A program made the translations under genes and the position numbers. A stretch of DNA of 64,000 nt from Camarhynchus parvulus (taxonomy: Eukaryota; Chordata; Aves; Passeriformes; Thraupidae), in the NCBI RefSeq assembly GCF_901933205.1, contig NC_044581.1, forward strand, positions 12,528,501 to 12,592,500, in the 5' to 3' direction. Below, piece by piece: positions 9,685 to 23,000 of this stretch. A model generated the notes under the pieces. The model worked only from the letters and a program-made list of their open reading frames with translations, ran no database searches and was not told the origin of the DNA. Position 1 is the stretch's first letter. Every line of letters begins with the position of its first letter.

Positions 9685-12390
9685 GCCTTTAGATACTGTT
9701 CTTTTAAGCGTTTTGTAATTCTGCATTCTTTCTCTAACTTTTTTTTTAGTTACCTGTGCTACATAGGGTTGAGTATAAGTTCTTTATTGTGTTTTTAGTT
9801 TGCTTTTTTGTTTTAATGAGTTTTACTAACGATGAGAGTGTTCTGTGGGTACCAGGCAGGATGCTGTTTCCTCTTGTGTTAAGAAATTTTCACGTGTGCT
9901 TGGTTTTTCTTGGTTTGTGGGCTGAATAAATGGTGTGAGCCTAAGGTTCTTATCCTTTCTTTGGGGCTCATTTGTGTGTTGTAAACTTCCTACTATGTTT
10001 GTAAAAGTACATATTTTATTGGGTATTTTCCTCTTTGGTACTTTTTCCTTATAATTCTTTTATAGTGTTTAATGGGGTGTAACACTGTTGGGGAGGTAAG
10101 TGGAACGTGTAGAGGGAAGAAAAATTCCATTCTCAAGTCTGTTATGAATGAAATTATGTACAGTGTTGGCTTGACAGTACTTAAGCTACTTTGATGTCTT
10201 AGCAGCTTCTTAATATCCCTTCAGTGAGAACTAATTGTTCAGAAATGTTCCCTGGCAAATTCTGGCATCAGTAATTATAATTCCTGATTTCTTGGGTAGA
10301 TCTTAGACTCAAGTCTAAGTCAGAAACTGAAAGCTGTGCAGTTCTGATTCATTTAGTTGTGTTCAGTGCTGGTTTATGTATCAGGACTACATTAACAACA
10401 CTAAAGCTGCAATATCAAGTGTCTAGAAGATGATGAACTGAGTCTCCAGTCTAGTCCCATCCGGATGTGAATGATGATGTTGGTGTATTCCCTAGTTAAG
10501 GTTGTCCTCTGTTGTGTGTGACTATTGCTCACTTCTTTGTGCAGGATGTTTCTGTCAATATATCTGGGGTATTTTAAAATCAAAGCTGCCTTTTGTAACA
10601 GAGGCAGAGGGTGTTGTCAAAATTGGAAGGCTCCTCATAGATAAAAGTCAGCAACACACTGTAAATTTCTAAGGCTGTGGTAATCCTGAGAGCTGAGATG
10701 TCACAAAAAGCATTATGTTCTTCCTGGAGTTTATTGCCTATCACAACATTTCCCTGTAACTTTGGGCAAACCAAGTAAAGTGTCTGTAACTGGATCCTGT
10801 TTGTGTAAGAATTTCTTTATTTTGAGTACCCAGGTTGGTATGCTGTCAGTGGATGTCCCAAACCCTCTGACTCTTTTGTGCTCAGCCTCAGTGACAAGAG
10901 ATGAAGAAAAGTTGCGTCCACTGTGTGCTAAATGCTGGGTGATAATAGAAGGCACTCCTGTAGTTATAATCCCTATAGTAAAAAACCCCAAACTTGATGA
11001 TAAATAGAACTATGCTGTGTTCCTCATCAAATAGTCACCCATTTAAAGAAGTGGTGCATCTTTTATTTAAATATGTAATCTTGTAATCAGAGAATGTGCC
11101 ATACTTTACATGGGCATTGGAAACACCTTCAACTTGGACACATTCTAACACCTGAGCATTTGTTCTGCATCCGTAAAGCTTCATGAGGTTTCCTAGGGTA
11201 TGAAAAGCAAACAGAACCATCACTGTATTGCTTTATTTAGAGTCAGTATTGCTTTGCATAGCTTTGCTTTACTTAGTAGCAATTTCCTACATATTTCAGT
11301 GCAAACCAGATGTGGAACATTTTAGTGATGTCTGCTTTGGTCCTTCTTCTCTCTGTCTTTTGGAGGGAAGAGTGGTGGATTGTGTAATTTGTGTAAACTT
11401 ATGAGCTGTAGTGAAGTAAGACGTATCACAGATGGCATGAATGGAAGTAGAAACTTCTTCGAAATGTATCTGCTGCCTCTTGTGAGCTACTCTGAAATTG
11501 CAACAGGATGTGTACTCGGTTTCTCATGAAAGCTGTGAGGCTTCAAGCCTCTTCATCCTTCACTGTAAGTTTAGGCTCTTGGGCTAAATCTTTCTGAAAT
11601 TCCAGCTAGTGACACCTGTGTGGAAAGGCAGGAGGCAGAGGCAGGCTGTGGGCAGGCTGAGTTGGTTTGGCAGGCTGAGCACAGCCTCTGTACCATAGAT
11701 TGGGCTCTTCTAAGTGATGGGAACCCTTTTGTGGTGAAACTTTCTGACAGCAAAGCAGCAATGTAGTAAATATCCAAGATTTTGCTTCTGAGTGACTCGG
11801 TTGGCTAAGTGGACTCAATCAGCGAGCACAGGCACAGGCCAGAGCTGGCTCTTGCACATCCAGGCACAAAAAAAAGCAAGATCTGTTTCAGCTGGGAGAT
11901 GGTGCTTTGCAGCTGCCTCTGTAAGTCTGAGTCCTGTACTGGCTGCACTGAAACACATAAACCCAGTCCTTGCATGGCTTTTTTTCTCTTTTGGTTCCAT
12001 TAGCAGGAGGGAGAGCACTTTTGCAAGTGCTGCTTTCAGAGGAAAATACTGGAATTGCCTGGTTTGAGTCCATATTTTAGGGAGGATTTGGAGATACACC
12101 AGTATTCTATTAGAGACCACAGAAATGAGCTATGGCTGTGAAAAACAAGCCTCATGCTGTTAAAAGTGTTAAGAGACTTATTTTTCTCATTAAAAAAAAA
12201 AAAAAGTTGTTTGGATGTGATAAGTGTCCAGGTACCTCAGCAGAGCAAAGACATCAAATAACTAGGAAGTTCTTTACCCTTCATGACAATGAAACTATGT
12301 GCTTCAAGTTCCAGGGCGTTTCTCTGATGCTTTTTCCAGTTTTTAACTTATAGGGGTGGCTTTTTAGAGAAGTCACCTGGCTGAACGGGC
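9685..12390. other. Non-coding stretch, no gene recognised
   Basis: Mostly AT-leaning sequence with short scattered open frames on both strands, none recognisable. It includes a 13-base A run near 12192. I see no splice-site pairs around a protein-like frame. Confidence 0.45.
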
Positions 12391-12399
12391 ATAGTAATC

Positions 12400-14080
12400 A
12401 GATAATCTCACGGGGCTCAGGACCCTGGCAGTAGCCGGAGGGGTTTTCATTGCCTCCCGCCTGCCCAGCCGGGGTTGTGGCACTGAGCTCGCTTGTTGTT
12501 TCCTGAGCTCGCTGAACTGTTCCTTCAGTGCTTTTGTTTTCTCCAGCGCCGAATCTTTCTTTCAAAGGAATGCCATATGCCTGAGTCCTCAAGCAGTGAC
12601 GGAAGGGGGGAGGGAAGGAGAAAACAGCTCTTTGCATAAACTGCTCCGTGACTTTATAAATCGTTCGCACATGAATGTACCTGTGCGCTTTGCTTCCTCT
12701 GCCCCCGTGCTCGCCGGGCCCCGGTATCAGCTCTCCAGCTTTGTGGGAAACGGCCGTGAGGGTAGGAAAGCTGGGGTTTAAAGCGAGTGGGTCCTTAGGA
12801 GAAGCGGGAAGCTGGAGGGCTGTTTGGACAATTTTTGATAGGCGTTGCCAGGCGGGAGCAGCGCTCGGTGGGCCCCGTATTTCAGGGCTTTGGCAGAGCC
12901 CGCAGATGCCGAGTTGCAGGTTAAGACAAAACCTACAGGAAATCCAGAGACTGCCCGTGCCCGCGGGGCGGGCTGGCTCTGCAGAGCCCACGGGTGCCGC
13001 CCCGGGGAGGGGAAGTGCCCCTGCAGCAGGACGAAGAAGAGAACCCCGCTCGCCGAGCCTCCTTCCCGGGGCGGTGCAGGCGCCCGCACGGCCCCTGCCC
13101 CGGTCCGCCTGCGCTGCCGCCCGTGCCCGCCAGGGGGCAGCCGTGCACCGGGCAGCGGGCGGGGCGGGGGTTCCCGGCCCGCGCTGGAATCGCCGCGACC
13201 CGGGCCTTTCCCGGCTGGAACGTTCGCAGGAGGCCCGGGCCTTTCCCGGCTGGAACGTTAGCAGGGAGCCCCGGCCTTTCCCGTCTGGAATGTTCGCGGA
13301 GGCCCCGGGCCTTTCTCGGCTGTAGTGCTCGCAGGGAGCTCGGGCCTTTCCCAGCTGAAATATTTGCAGGGAGCCCCGGCCTTTCCCGGCTGGAACGTTC
13401 GCAGGGGGCCCGGGCCTTTCCCGTCTGGAATGCTCGCAGGGAGCCCGGGCCGTGGGGGATGGCCGGGCCGCACGGAGCCCGGGCCAGGCAGGCTCAGCAA
13501 GACCCGTGCCGGGGGCGGGGGAGGCGGTCAGCAGGATCCTGGCGCTGCAGGACACATTTGGCTTCTGGAGCCATCAGAAAAGAAAGGAGAGGGGGAAAAG
13601 CACGAAGGGGAATTACAGTAATGCGTTGGAGCATTGTTCGGCTCGGTTGGGATGGTTCTCCTATAGCTCGGGATGCTTATGTCAGTAAAACATGATGGAA
13701 GGGCTGCATTGTTTCCCTGCTATCCATCTGTATCAGTACCGTATCCTAGGGTATTTTAAACCATTCAGTATGGAGTCTGCTCTGGCTGATGATTACAGAA
13801 AGAACAGAAAGGAAAAATAGAGCTGCGTGACAGAGGACTTCCTTCCCCAGGCTGAGGGGTATCCCGTGCAGCTCCTTTGCCGTATCCTGAAAGCATCAAT
13901 CAGAGCAGCTGGGGCTGTGTGTGGCGGGTCGGGGCGCGATGGGCGAGAGCTGCAGCCCCGAGACCGGGCACAGGGAGCAGCTTTGTGCCGCTGCACTCCC
14001 AGGCCGGCCCGCGCTTCGGCACAAGAGGCGCAGGAAAGCTCAGCAGTGCCGCGAGGCTGAGGAAATCACCAGCCCTCACT
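12400..14080. promoter_or_regulatory. Orphan CpG island with TATA-like box
   Basis: Sequence from about 12.4 kb is much richer in G+C and in CpG than its surroundings, densest at 12.9-13.5 kb, with a second CpG-rich patch at about 13.9-14.05 kb. A TATAAA motif lies at 12655-12660. Islands of this kind usually mark promoters, but I could not attach a gene: no recognised coding exon or strong donor was found on either strand. A minus-strand frame of about 385 codons (12398-13555) spans the island, but its first codon is GTG, it has no ATG near its start, and its N-terminal part is translated minisatellite. It is not listed as a gene. Confidence 0.5.
13201..13445. repeat. Seven-copy 35-bp GC-rich minisatellite
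   Basis: Seven units start at 13201, 13236, 13271, 13305, 13341, 13376 and 13411, with lengths 35, 35, 34, 36, 35, 35 and 35. The consensus begins CGGGCCTTTCCCGGCTGGAA and continues CGTTCGCAGGGAGCC. A degenerate unit may precede it at 13170-13200. Units 1, 3 and 6 carry GAAnnTTC; units 2 and 7 differ at one position. Because 35 is not a multiple of three, the reading frame rotates from unit to unit, and the lack of stops keeps several frames open. Confidence 0.95.
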
Positions 14081-17000
14081 TGATTAAACTGGCATTTTGA
14101 TTTTGAGTTGTTTTATTTGGGGAAAATCAAAGGTGCTCTTCTGTTTCTGCATCTGTCCTCCAACTGTTCTGCCACTGAGAGCTTGTAGAGATGAACTTGG
14201 AAGCAGAGGTGCAGAAAGTTGTTTCTGGGTTGCAGTTTCTTTGTTCAGCTTCCTACCTGGAGCATTTATATGAGAACATGTAACAAAATGAAAAGCTTGG
14301 TTCAAAAGATGGAAATTTCTATTTAAACATTGAATTATATTTGGGTGACAAATGGATACTCTTTGTTAGCTACCTCTGAGTTTTAAAAACAAGGAAAGAA
14401 AATTAGAAACAACCCCCCCTGGCTCAGCCAACCACCCCAGCCTGTCCCAGAGGGGTGACTTCAGTGTCTAGGGGCAATGGGAGTGACAGGCAGGTAACCA
14501 GGAGCGCTCCACCTCCTGTGCAGGAAGCACTGTGCCCACCTAAACCATACAGATCATGTAGAAAATTGTGTGTTGCTGTGATTTGCTATGATAATACATA
14601 ACAAATGCAGACTGGGTCATATATTAATAGTCTCCTCAATATGCTATTGAAAGATTTGATAAATGCAACAGCATTTAAACAGCTGTTTTTCTCCAAAATT
14701 TCCCAAGTTAGAAACCCTCCCTTTGCACTTTGGGTTTTTTCCTGTCTTCCCACAGTGGCAAAGAAGGCTTGAAAACTCTTTGCTCACAAGCCTCAAATGG
14801 GATTCTGAAGGAAAGAGTTTAATTTCATTTTTTGATGTGGGAAGTTAACAAAATTAGCATAATTGTGCTCTGCAGGGTGAGTGCTGTGCAGGCCAGCCAG
14901 CCACACACTGCTGAGCTCTGTGCAGCAGAGCTTGGTGCCCTGGCTGCTGCTATTTTGTACTGCTCTCCAATAATTATTCTTGCTGATTTTTAGAATTAAA
15001 GTGATCCCCTTTAACATCTTATTGGAGAACTGAGAAGTATTCAGAGAAACATACTTGCTCCTTTCTCCACAGGGTGGAGCACGGCTGTGTCAAGGAGGTC
15101 ACCTGGCTCAGAGGTGCACCAGGGCTGCTGGGGACATGAACACATCCAGCAGCCCCTTAGCAAAGTGCCTGCACCACAGCCCCATGAAGGCAGGACCCTC
15201 CTGTGCCGCTGATTTACCCTGTGTGGTCTGGGCAGGGCAGGGTGGCTCATGCCAATGTCCTGGGCCTGTCTGCCCTGGAAAAATGCATCCCCTCGTAAGT
15301 GGAGTTGTTTTTCACTGTAGAAAGCATTCCTTCATCCCACTGGTGTGAGAAGTCACCTCCCATGCTTAGGCACAAACTGAATTACCTGATTAATGTTAGT
15401 CTTCATCTGCACTTTCAGCCTGGGCTAATTTTAGAGCTTGGAATAAGGTTGATAATGGATTTAGTTGGTCAGAAATAGCTACTCTGCTTTGAATACAGCG
15501 AGCTGGATTGAGATGAATTTCCCCACAGAGGCAAGTTGTTGAAGTTAAGTGGGTTTTGCCCATGTAGTGTATCACCTGCAATTAGCCAGCAGGGCAGGGC
15601 CCCTCTCATAGGTGGGCACTGGGCTCAGCTGGGCTCCTCAGTACCCCTGAGGGCCCCGTGCCATCCAGAAAGAGACAGGGGGCTCCAGCAGTCATCCCAG
15701 CCTGCCTGCCAGTCCCAGCCTTCCCCTGTGGGATGGGGTACCTCGGCTCCCCGATGGCAGAACTACGAGCTCCCTGGAGGCACAGGCTGGTTTTGGTACT
15801 GTTTATTTATGGTACCTTGCAGGTGACACTTCTCTGTCTGTTTTGCTGATTTCTGTTTGGAAATAAATTGCTGTGTCAAAAAATTGATGCAGATACCTGG
15901 AATGTTTTGGAGAATGATGAGGTTTGGGAGGCACGTTTGTCTACGAATAAAAGTGGATAGAAGTTCCCTTACAATCTCTCCCCAGTACATTTGTCTTTGT
16001 GAGCCCCTTCCACATCTGCCTGTGCCCACTGCAGTGCTGTGGGTCGTGGTTATGCTGCCATCACACAGGCCTGTGACAGCACACTGTGTGACAGCACACT
16101 GTGTGACAGCACACTGTCACTGGGAAGGCACCACAGCCACCCGAGGCAGCACACAGGGCTGGGTGGAGACGTTGGTATTTCAGGGAAGCCTTGAAAACAA
16201 TTAAAATTCCATCTGGTCTATTCTATAAGAAAAATGCTGTCAAAGAGATATGGGATTCCAAAAGGAGGAAATACCCCTTCTCAAGTTTGATAACCCTGTC
16301 TGTGGGGCTCTCCTTTCATACAGCAAAGCACCTGCCCAGTGGGGACATGGCCATGCTGGGTGTCCCCAGCACACAGTGTGCCCCTTCCCCATGCCCACCC
16401 TGGCTCCCAGGCTGATGGAAACGTTGGAGGTGAGATTTCAATAGTGAGGTTCGATGTGAATGAAGCATGGCAGGGATGTTGTTTCATGAAGAAATTGCTT
16501 GAGAGCAAATTGCCATGGATCAATGTAATCTAATTCCTTTGCTTCTCTGATCTAAATACATGCTTTAATAATTTATTAAGGGGGAGCGTCTAACGGGCAG
16601 GAGGGAAATTATAAAGGGTGGTTTAACAGAAAGTGGTATAGGGCAATAAAATATTGAAGTCAGTCATTAAAAGGTGGATAATGTTGAAGTAGTTAAAGGT
16701 GGGAGGAGAGAAAGTGAAACAGGTTGGAGTGTTGGGCAAGAAGCCCTGCAGGACCATTAGAAAGTCCTTTGGGTGTGAGGCTTGTTCTGTGCCTTTCCAT
16801 AGAGATCCTAAAGGCATGGGCTAGACTAAAGGGTCTTTCATCTCTGAATTAGATTTAAACTTAGAGATACAATTGGAGGTTCTGATTCTCAGAATTCACT
16901 GTTTTTTTTCTCCTCTGCTATTAGCTTAGTTCACAGAAAGGTTTTGTTACAGCTTGAGCTGCTGGACTTGGGGCAGAGCACCCCTAAAGCAGCTTTGCAG

Positions 17001-20000
17001 GCAGCTTGGTGCTGTTGGGGGACAGCTGTTGAGGTGCACAGAGCCGTCCAGGTGCCGCTGTGTCAGCCATCAAACCCTTCCTCTTGTTGTATGGCCCATT
17101 TTTGGAAGAAAGTAAAAGCAGACAAAAGCTGTTCTGAGGTGCTTTTAAAGGGAAACATCCTCACTGCTGACACTGTCTGTCCACAGAGCGTGAGAGGCCT
17201 GAAGCTGCACAGCAGTGACAGTATTTGGGGCAAAAATGGCACCAGGAGGTACTGGGAGGATTTAATTGCACTGAAAGTTCAGCAGATCTTGTTCAGGTGT
17301 TTGAATGTAAGTATTCAGCTGAGTCTCACCAGGATCACAGAGAGTTGTACATTCTTCCTGGACATTATTTTCTGTACTTGTGGGGGTCCTCACACAAACT
17401 GACACACAGGAAGTGTGGGTCCTGTTCACACTGTGTCTTTGCATTTGCATAAGCATAAATTTTTAGCATGGACATCATCTGGTAAACAAGCAGGAATGGA
17501 AGCTTAGGAGGGTTGGAATTTTTTTTGCCTTATTATGTCTTTAAATACCTTACAATGTGCTATTTATGTTCCTGGACATAATTCTGCATTAAATAGAATG
17601 CAATAGGAAGAACTTAACCTGAGGCTTGCTCTGCCTTTTAGACAAGTACTTGTCCAAGACACCAGTTTGATTTTCTGCCGCATTGGAAATTCTTCCTTAC
17701 AGCTCTGAAGATGTTTCTGAACTGCAGGTCCCTGGTGGTGGGACAGTTCTCAGGCTTGTGAGGGCTCAGATAGGCTGAGGGCTGAAGAAATGCTACGAAG
17801 AATTAATTATTTGCTCCATGTATCCTTGATTTTGCACCCAATAACAGGAAATTGTAATTTGCATTGATTATCTAATGTTTTTTAAAGTTTACTCTGCAGA
17901 AAAGCATCATTGATCTCTTTTACAATTCTGGATCCTGGCTGTACTCTGTGATCTCTTAATGTATTTCTTTTGCTATTAATAGTACTTACTGATTTGTGTG
18001 TAGTAAGTGATTTAGTCAAAACTATTTGAAGGCCAAATTTTCTAGGGACTTCTTGTGGTTTTACAATATCATTACTAATGGAATGAATTTCAAATACATT
18101 CAAATTTGTTTAATATTTAGCAACCTAAATTCTATGTAAGCATTGTTTCTGGTGTGCCTGCTCTAAATGGCCAGTGTGCATGAGAAAAGGTTTGTATCCA
18201 TGACATTGCTTCAACAGAAAAGCACTGAAATAAATAAATGCAACGGTAACACTTTGCCAAACTGTGTTCCAGACAAAATCCTTCCCCCCATTTTCATTCA
18301 CCTCTAATTATGACGGGCCCCTCCCCTCTCCCCCCTCTTGCCAGGCTTTCATTCCTGCATTTATGTGGTGCTCCGGAGCTGTTGGTTGGAGGAGCTCCAC
18401 AATGGGGACAGGAGTTGGGACAGAGCAGCTGACAGGAGTAATGGCTTTGCTTTGTACGTCTGTCATCTAATGCTTAACTAATGCAGAATTACTGTCAGCC
18501 TCCCGTGGAGCTCACTTTCCTCTCCACCTGAATGCGTAATGACTCCGTGGCAAGGAATTCGAAATAAACACTTAATGGCTGGACATTTAGAAAATTAGGA
18601 AAGTAGGTGAATTTTGTCAGGTTATTGTCTCTGCCAGTTCTGTCTCTGTCTCTCTGTGACAGGTGTGGGACAGGAGGTGCTCAAACCTCCCGTGCCCAGC
18701 CCCTCACGGCACAGGTGATCCCTGGGCTGCCTCTGCCCACCGGGCACCGACCTCACTGGCATGCCGCGCTGCCTGGGGACACCAGCGGCCCCTGATGCCT
18801 GAGGCTTTCTGGTCGAGTTGGGGCCGCCTTCCCCTGAAGGGGTGCTCTGCCTGCAGGAATCTGTCCCCGCTGCCAAGCCCCTGGCTGGCAGCCCCGTCCC
18901 ACCGCAGTGCTGGTGCGTGGGACTTCTCCTGGGCTGCAGTGCGCCCTGGAGCCGCCGCGATGCTGCGCCCCAGAGAGCAGAGCAGTCCCTGCTGAGCTCT
19001 TGTCGCTCAGTTTGCAAACCCCTCTGGAACCATGTGGGAGGAAATATGTTTTCTAAATGGCAGTCATTACCAGCTAATGGGAATGTTAGCAAAAGGGGAG
19101 AGCTTGGAGACGCGGGGGTGGTCGAGTGGGGGCCAGCAGGAGAGCTGTGCCACCACAGGGGCTTGGCAGAATGTGGGGGCTTGCTATGAGCTGGCCCAAG
19201 ACAGCCAGTGCCTCCAAAAATGACTGCTGGACCTGGAGAACTACAGCTTGGTCAGATGGAGGCAAAGCCAGGTGCTATCTCCTTGTAGTCAGGATTATGT
19301 TCCCACCCCTCAATGTCTATTCCACAGAGGGACCCAATGGTGTATGGGAACATATGAGCATTTCCATGATGCTTTCAGACAAAGTGGTCTGGGTTTGTTT
19401 TCATCAATTTTGGCTAAACTCTGCATAGGCTGTACTGGCCTGCAGCCTGCCCCAGCCACACAGTGACAGCTGAAGCCAGCTGTGCTTCCTAGAGATGCTG
19501 CTGGGATCAGAGGAGGTTCTTTGTCCAAGGTCCACTCCTCCTGAGGTCTCCCTGAAATCTGCACCAAAATCATTCTAGGCTGTGCATTTCTACCTGCCTT
19601 GTCTGCCGTCAGAGACATCTGGAAAATGGCCTTGGCCTCCCTGCTTTAGGCAGGGAAGCGTTGATGTGCACAGAAGAATTTTGGTGGTGGAAACATTTCC
19701 ACCGGTGCTGTAAAAAAAGTTACACATCTGAACTGAGTATCCTGCTTTCACATCTGGTGCAATAGCTGTGTTAGATCACAACTGAAGAAAACGGCCAGGG
19801 CGGAGATACCTGCTGTGAGTGCGCAGTTGTGAGCTCCTCCACACAAGGATGGGACCACCCTGCCATGTGGGAGGATGTTTTCTGATCCCAGTGCTCAAAT
19901 TTGAGTTTGTTCTTGTTAGTTTTTCCCCATGTACTACTTTTCAGCTAGCAGAAAACATTCAGGAGAATAATTGGGTTAAAAAAATTTAAATCTACCATAA

Positions 20001-23000
20001 TTTCTTAGTACAACCACCAGGGAAAGTACATGGCACATACAAATATCGAGTTAGGTTTTAAAAACAACCAGTGTCAGAGGTGATTGGTGTTTAGTCTTTG
20101 AAATACTGCACGAATCTTGCATTTGGAAACCTAATCATGAGCCAAAAGCACAGAGCAAAGGCTGGAGCTGCTGTGCTGAAGTGGGTGGTGGCAGGAGGCC
20201 ACAGCATGAGCTGGTGCCCAGCTGCTTGGCCAGCCTCAGCACGGGCACAGGCTACCTGCACACGGCAGTGGAACAGGCTGGCAGTGTCCTCCTTGGGAGC
20301 ACAGCCAGTGCCCTGCCTGTGACTGTGCCCTGCCCTGTCATCCATGTGTGCTGATAACCACACTGCCTGCTGAAGGGTATGGTGTAAGGTGATGGGCCTG
20401 GGGAGAAGATGCCTGAGCTGGCTCCTGTTCCCAGCAGTGCCCCGGGGGTCAGGAGGAGCTTCCCACTGGCTTAATAACCAGACATGGAGCAAGTCCTTGA
20501 TGCTGGGATTTAATATGGGCTGTAGTTATTAATGCATCTGAAAAATGGAAACCACAAGTGAGATGCCATCTCCAAGTTGCACTAATGGAAGGACTGTTCT
20601 ATTTTACTTAGCACAAGCCATTAAAACAGCTTTCAACAAATAGCCTGTGCATAAAGAAATCTAGGAAGCAACTGGTCACTGAACCTTGGTGTTTGTGCAC
20701 TCACTTGTTTGCTAAGATAATAAAAAATATGCTTAATTAATTAGAATCATTAGTTTAATAAGGACTTCCCGCTTTTGAAAACAGATTTGAAAGCTATTTC
20801 TGAACACTGTGTCTTTCAAGAACGTGTTGCACATGTTATCTGCCCAGAGTGCCTTGAGGCTGGTACCAGAGAGCCTGGTCTGCATACCTGAACTCACACC
20901 ATTGCTGTAGTGACAAATTGCAAAGCCATTAATTTGTCATGCACTTCTGGTTTGCTTCTCTCCACTGTGTCTAATCCAAGCTCTCTGATGTGAGCTGATG
21001 TTTCAGGGCTCCTTTGCAGATCATGGCACCTCCAGCAACTGCTTGCTGTGCCCAGACCTGTTAATGTATCCAAAGCAGGGTGAGCACTTTGGGTTGGACT
21101 GAGTGCAGGTTGTGTATCTTTATTCCTCAAGCCACACCACTGTTCTTATGGCTGATGCTTAAACTGAATTAAAAAAAAAAACAAAGAAGCCAGGAGACAA
21201 GGAAGGGGTTAGCTAAGAGTTCTGTGCATCCATAACTATCCCACAAAATTAGTCAGCTGCTGGAAATCAACATATTTGCCTCTCTCTTCCCCAGGCTTTA
21301 CAAAATGCTTGGTGGCCTGGTAGGCCTTTGCCATGTGGGATATTTTTGTCTTCATGTGTTTCCAGAGAAGGTAACTCAAACTGCTTTGGGAAAGCATCCT
21401 AGGTCCCAATAGAGACAAACTTGCACAAAGTTCCCAGGGCCCAACTCCTTTGAATTCATTGGTCCAAACCACCAAATTTCTCAGCTTTAGGGCCTTGTCT
21501 TCTGTAACCTGCCAGTGCAGCAGAAACAGGAATTCTCACCCAGCACATTCCTCCTGCCATGTGAGATGCTTGCTTTTTGCCCTGGAAATCCTCAAAGTAC
21601 CATAGAAACGGTATTTTGAGAATCCAGGTTATTGTATCCTGTTGATTCCAAATCCAGTTTACTCCCTTTACTGGTAAAGGATGTTTTTTTCTAACTGCAG
21701 CTGTTGTTGCCAGCCTGACCGTCAGGCTAGAGCAGCTCCTTTTCAGGGATTACCATTGGTAGCTGAGATTTTGCCAGTCAGACTGGGCCTTCAGAGGCAG
21801 CTACAGCAATGCAGCTGAGGCGTGTGCATGTCTTCAGCCAAGATCAGTGTGGCCACAGAGACTCTGGTCCCCAACAGTTCTGCATGACCAACTCACTTGT
21901 GTCACTGGGTTGAGTTACACAGGGTCTCTTGGTGGGTAGGACAAGTACACACTTGTTATGTATTGGCCAGTCATGCCCTGTACCAGATTCCACCATTTCT
22001 GAATAAAGGGAAATTGACCTTATGTTTAAACAATGTCCTTGGAAAAACTTATTTCCAACTCATAGCAACCACAGAGACCCCCTAGGCTTCCACTCTTGGG
22101 TGGTCTAAAGCTGTACAAAATGAAGGGGTGTTTGCTCAGCTCTTCCAGGGCTCCTGCACTTCTGCCAAGTGACAACCATGGTATGCTCATCTAGACCTAT
22201 AAGGACCAAATATTAGCTACAGCCATGTCCAGCTGTCAGATGACTTAACTGGAGTGGACACCCCCATCCTTTACAGGGTTTAGCTCTCTCCTTCAAACAG
22301 CCACTTCCACATTCCATCGATGTGTTCCCCACAGAAGCATCACCTGTCTCCTAACAGGCACAGCTCTAATTGTTTTGTTAAATTTGATGCAAAGTTTGTA
22401 GAATCCATTATCTCTTTTAGATGATCCCTTTTGAAGGGGAGGCTCCACTCAGGCTCATTCATGTAGTTCCAGCAGACGTAAAAAGCCAATCTTCAGCTCT
22501 TCTTGGTACAGCTCCATCTGCAGAAATCAGAGCATAAACGCAGAGTGAGAAAGGGCAGCAACAACAAGAGCAGAAGAAAGCAGTGTGCCTGGGAGAGGGA
22601 TATGAGGAGTAGAAGAGAGAATTGTCTTTGATGTATTCGTTTCCTCTTATTAGTATCCATCTAGTGGTGCTCAGGCTGAGATAGCTGACCTGTCCAAAAG
22701 TTAGTGATCCACACACAATCCACTCCCAATAGTGCAAAAGTACAGACATCACAGAATGAAAATAGCAGAAGTCAAGATGAAGGAGGAAACCACGGGCTGC
22801 CAGATATGAGTGGGAATAACCTAAGTTCACCCAAGTGGCAGAGGTACTATCTTGGTTTGTGGAAAGTGAGGGGAAAAATGTCTTAACAATCTCATTCTCC
22901 CACCTATAAGCACATCTCTTCTGTTTTCTATGCTGCTACTGATAAAGACTGCCCATGCTTGAAAGGACCTGGCAGGGTATAAGGTCAACCTTACACAATT

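Noticed and set aside
12398..13555. Longest minus-strand open frame (about 385 codons)
   Set aside because: It begins with GTG, has no ATG near its start, has low-complexity Pro/Arg/Ala/Gly content, and its N-terminal part is the translated 35-bp minisatellite.
16791..16860. Possible CR1 LINE 3' end
   Set aside because: Only a loose likeness to the CR1 tail and no terminal 8-bp repeat; not enough to call.
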